Shown: positions 5,844 through 5,951 of the stretch, in pieces
How positions within the stretch are numbered: the stretch's first letter is position 1
Layout of the letters: every line of letters begins with the position of its first letter
NCBI GenBank assembly: GCA_948875265.1
Contig: CAQRYF010000072.1
Coordinates: 1-5,951 of the forward strand
DNA: 5,951 bases
Direction: 5' to 3'
From: an uncultured Clostridia bacterium
Lineage (GTDB): Bacteria > Bacillota > Clostridia > TANB77 > CAG-508
Notes under the pieces: generated by a model
The model's input: only the letters and a program-made list of their open reading frames with translations
What the model was told of the DNA's origin: nothing
Databases searched by the model: none
Translations under genes and position numbers: made by a program

Positions 5844-5951
5844 AAGTCATATGTTTGAATTGCCTATATGATTTATTATTTCAATTATTACCGTTATTTA
5901 TAAAAACTCTAACTGGTGTTGGACTAAAATATATAATTATATTATATATTT

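Noticed and set aside
5881..5951. Short open minus-strand frame running in from the right edge, ending SPTPVRVFINNGNN at a TGA (5883-5881)
   Set aside because: It is only about 23 codons, and most of its upstream part is alternating A/T that reads as a run of Ile and Tyr. Without sequence beyond the edge it cannot be told from chance.
5932..5951. TATAAT and TATTAT boxes near the right edge as a promoter for a gene beyond the window
   Set aside because: The stretch is almost pure A/T, so -10 matches are expected by chance, and no -35 box lies at 16-18 bases.

Overview
The window is AT-rich DNA with strong Shine-Dalgarno sites (AAGGAG/AAGGAGG), TGG tryptophan codons and sigma-A-like promoters. 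With its gene content this points to a low-GC Firmicute, most likely an anaerobic member of the Clostridia. The main gene is a giant oxygen-sensitive-type dehydratase activase, which is common in anaerobes. A GerMN-domain protein, a family concentrated in endospore-forming lineages and their relatives, agrees with this. I cannot name the genus.

Layout: bases 1-55 look like the end of an insertion sequence whose body lies to the left of the window. They are followed by a 14-bp palindrome with a T-tract (56-77) and an AT-rich spacer with a weak hairpin (157-181). Bases 180-4508 on the minus strand encode a 1442-residue protein. It fuses two BadF/BcrA-type ATPase (activase) domains to two HgdB/DUF2229-like modules. 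The open frame continues to 4610, but a near-consensus promoter (4558-4586) and a Shine-Dalgarno site (4517-4523) place the real start at 4508. Bases 4509-4731 are a divergent intergenic region. Bases 4732-5274 (+) encode a membrane-anchored single GerMN-domain protein, and 5368-5817 (+) encode a 149-residue protein of unknown function. A good promoter overlaps the stop codon of the GerMN gene, so the last gene may be transcribed on its own. A 9-bp hairpin lies just after it. Bases 5844-5951 are AT-rich and hold nothing I can support.

How the genes relate: nothing suggests that the three proteins share a pathway. The activase is a stand-alone transcription unit with no dehydratase subunit, CoA-transferase or electron carrier beside it in the window. 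The two plus-strand genes lie in tandem but appear to have separate signals. The most interesting items are the fourfold domain architecture of the giant activase, with its paired cysteine spacing, and the unrecognised cysteine-containing coiled-coil protein at the right. I do not see convincing evidence of a new multi-gene system here.
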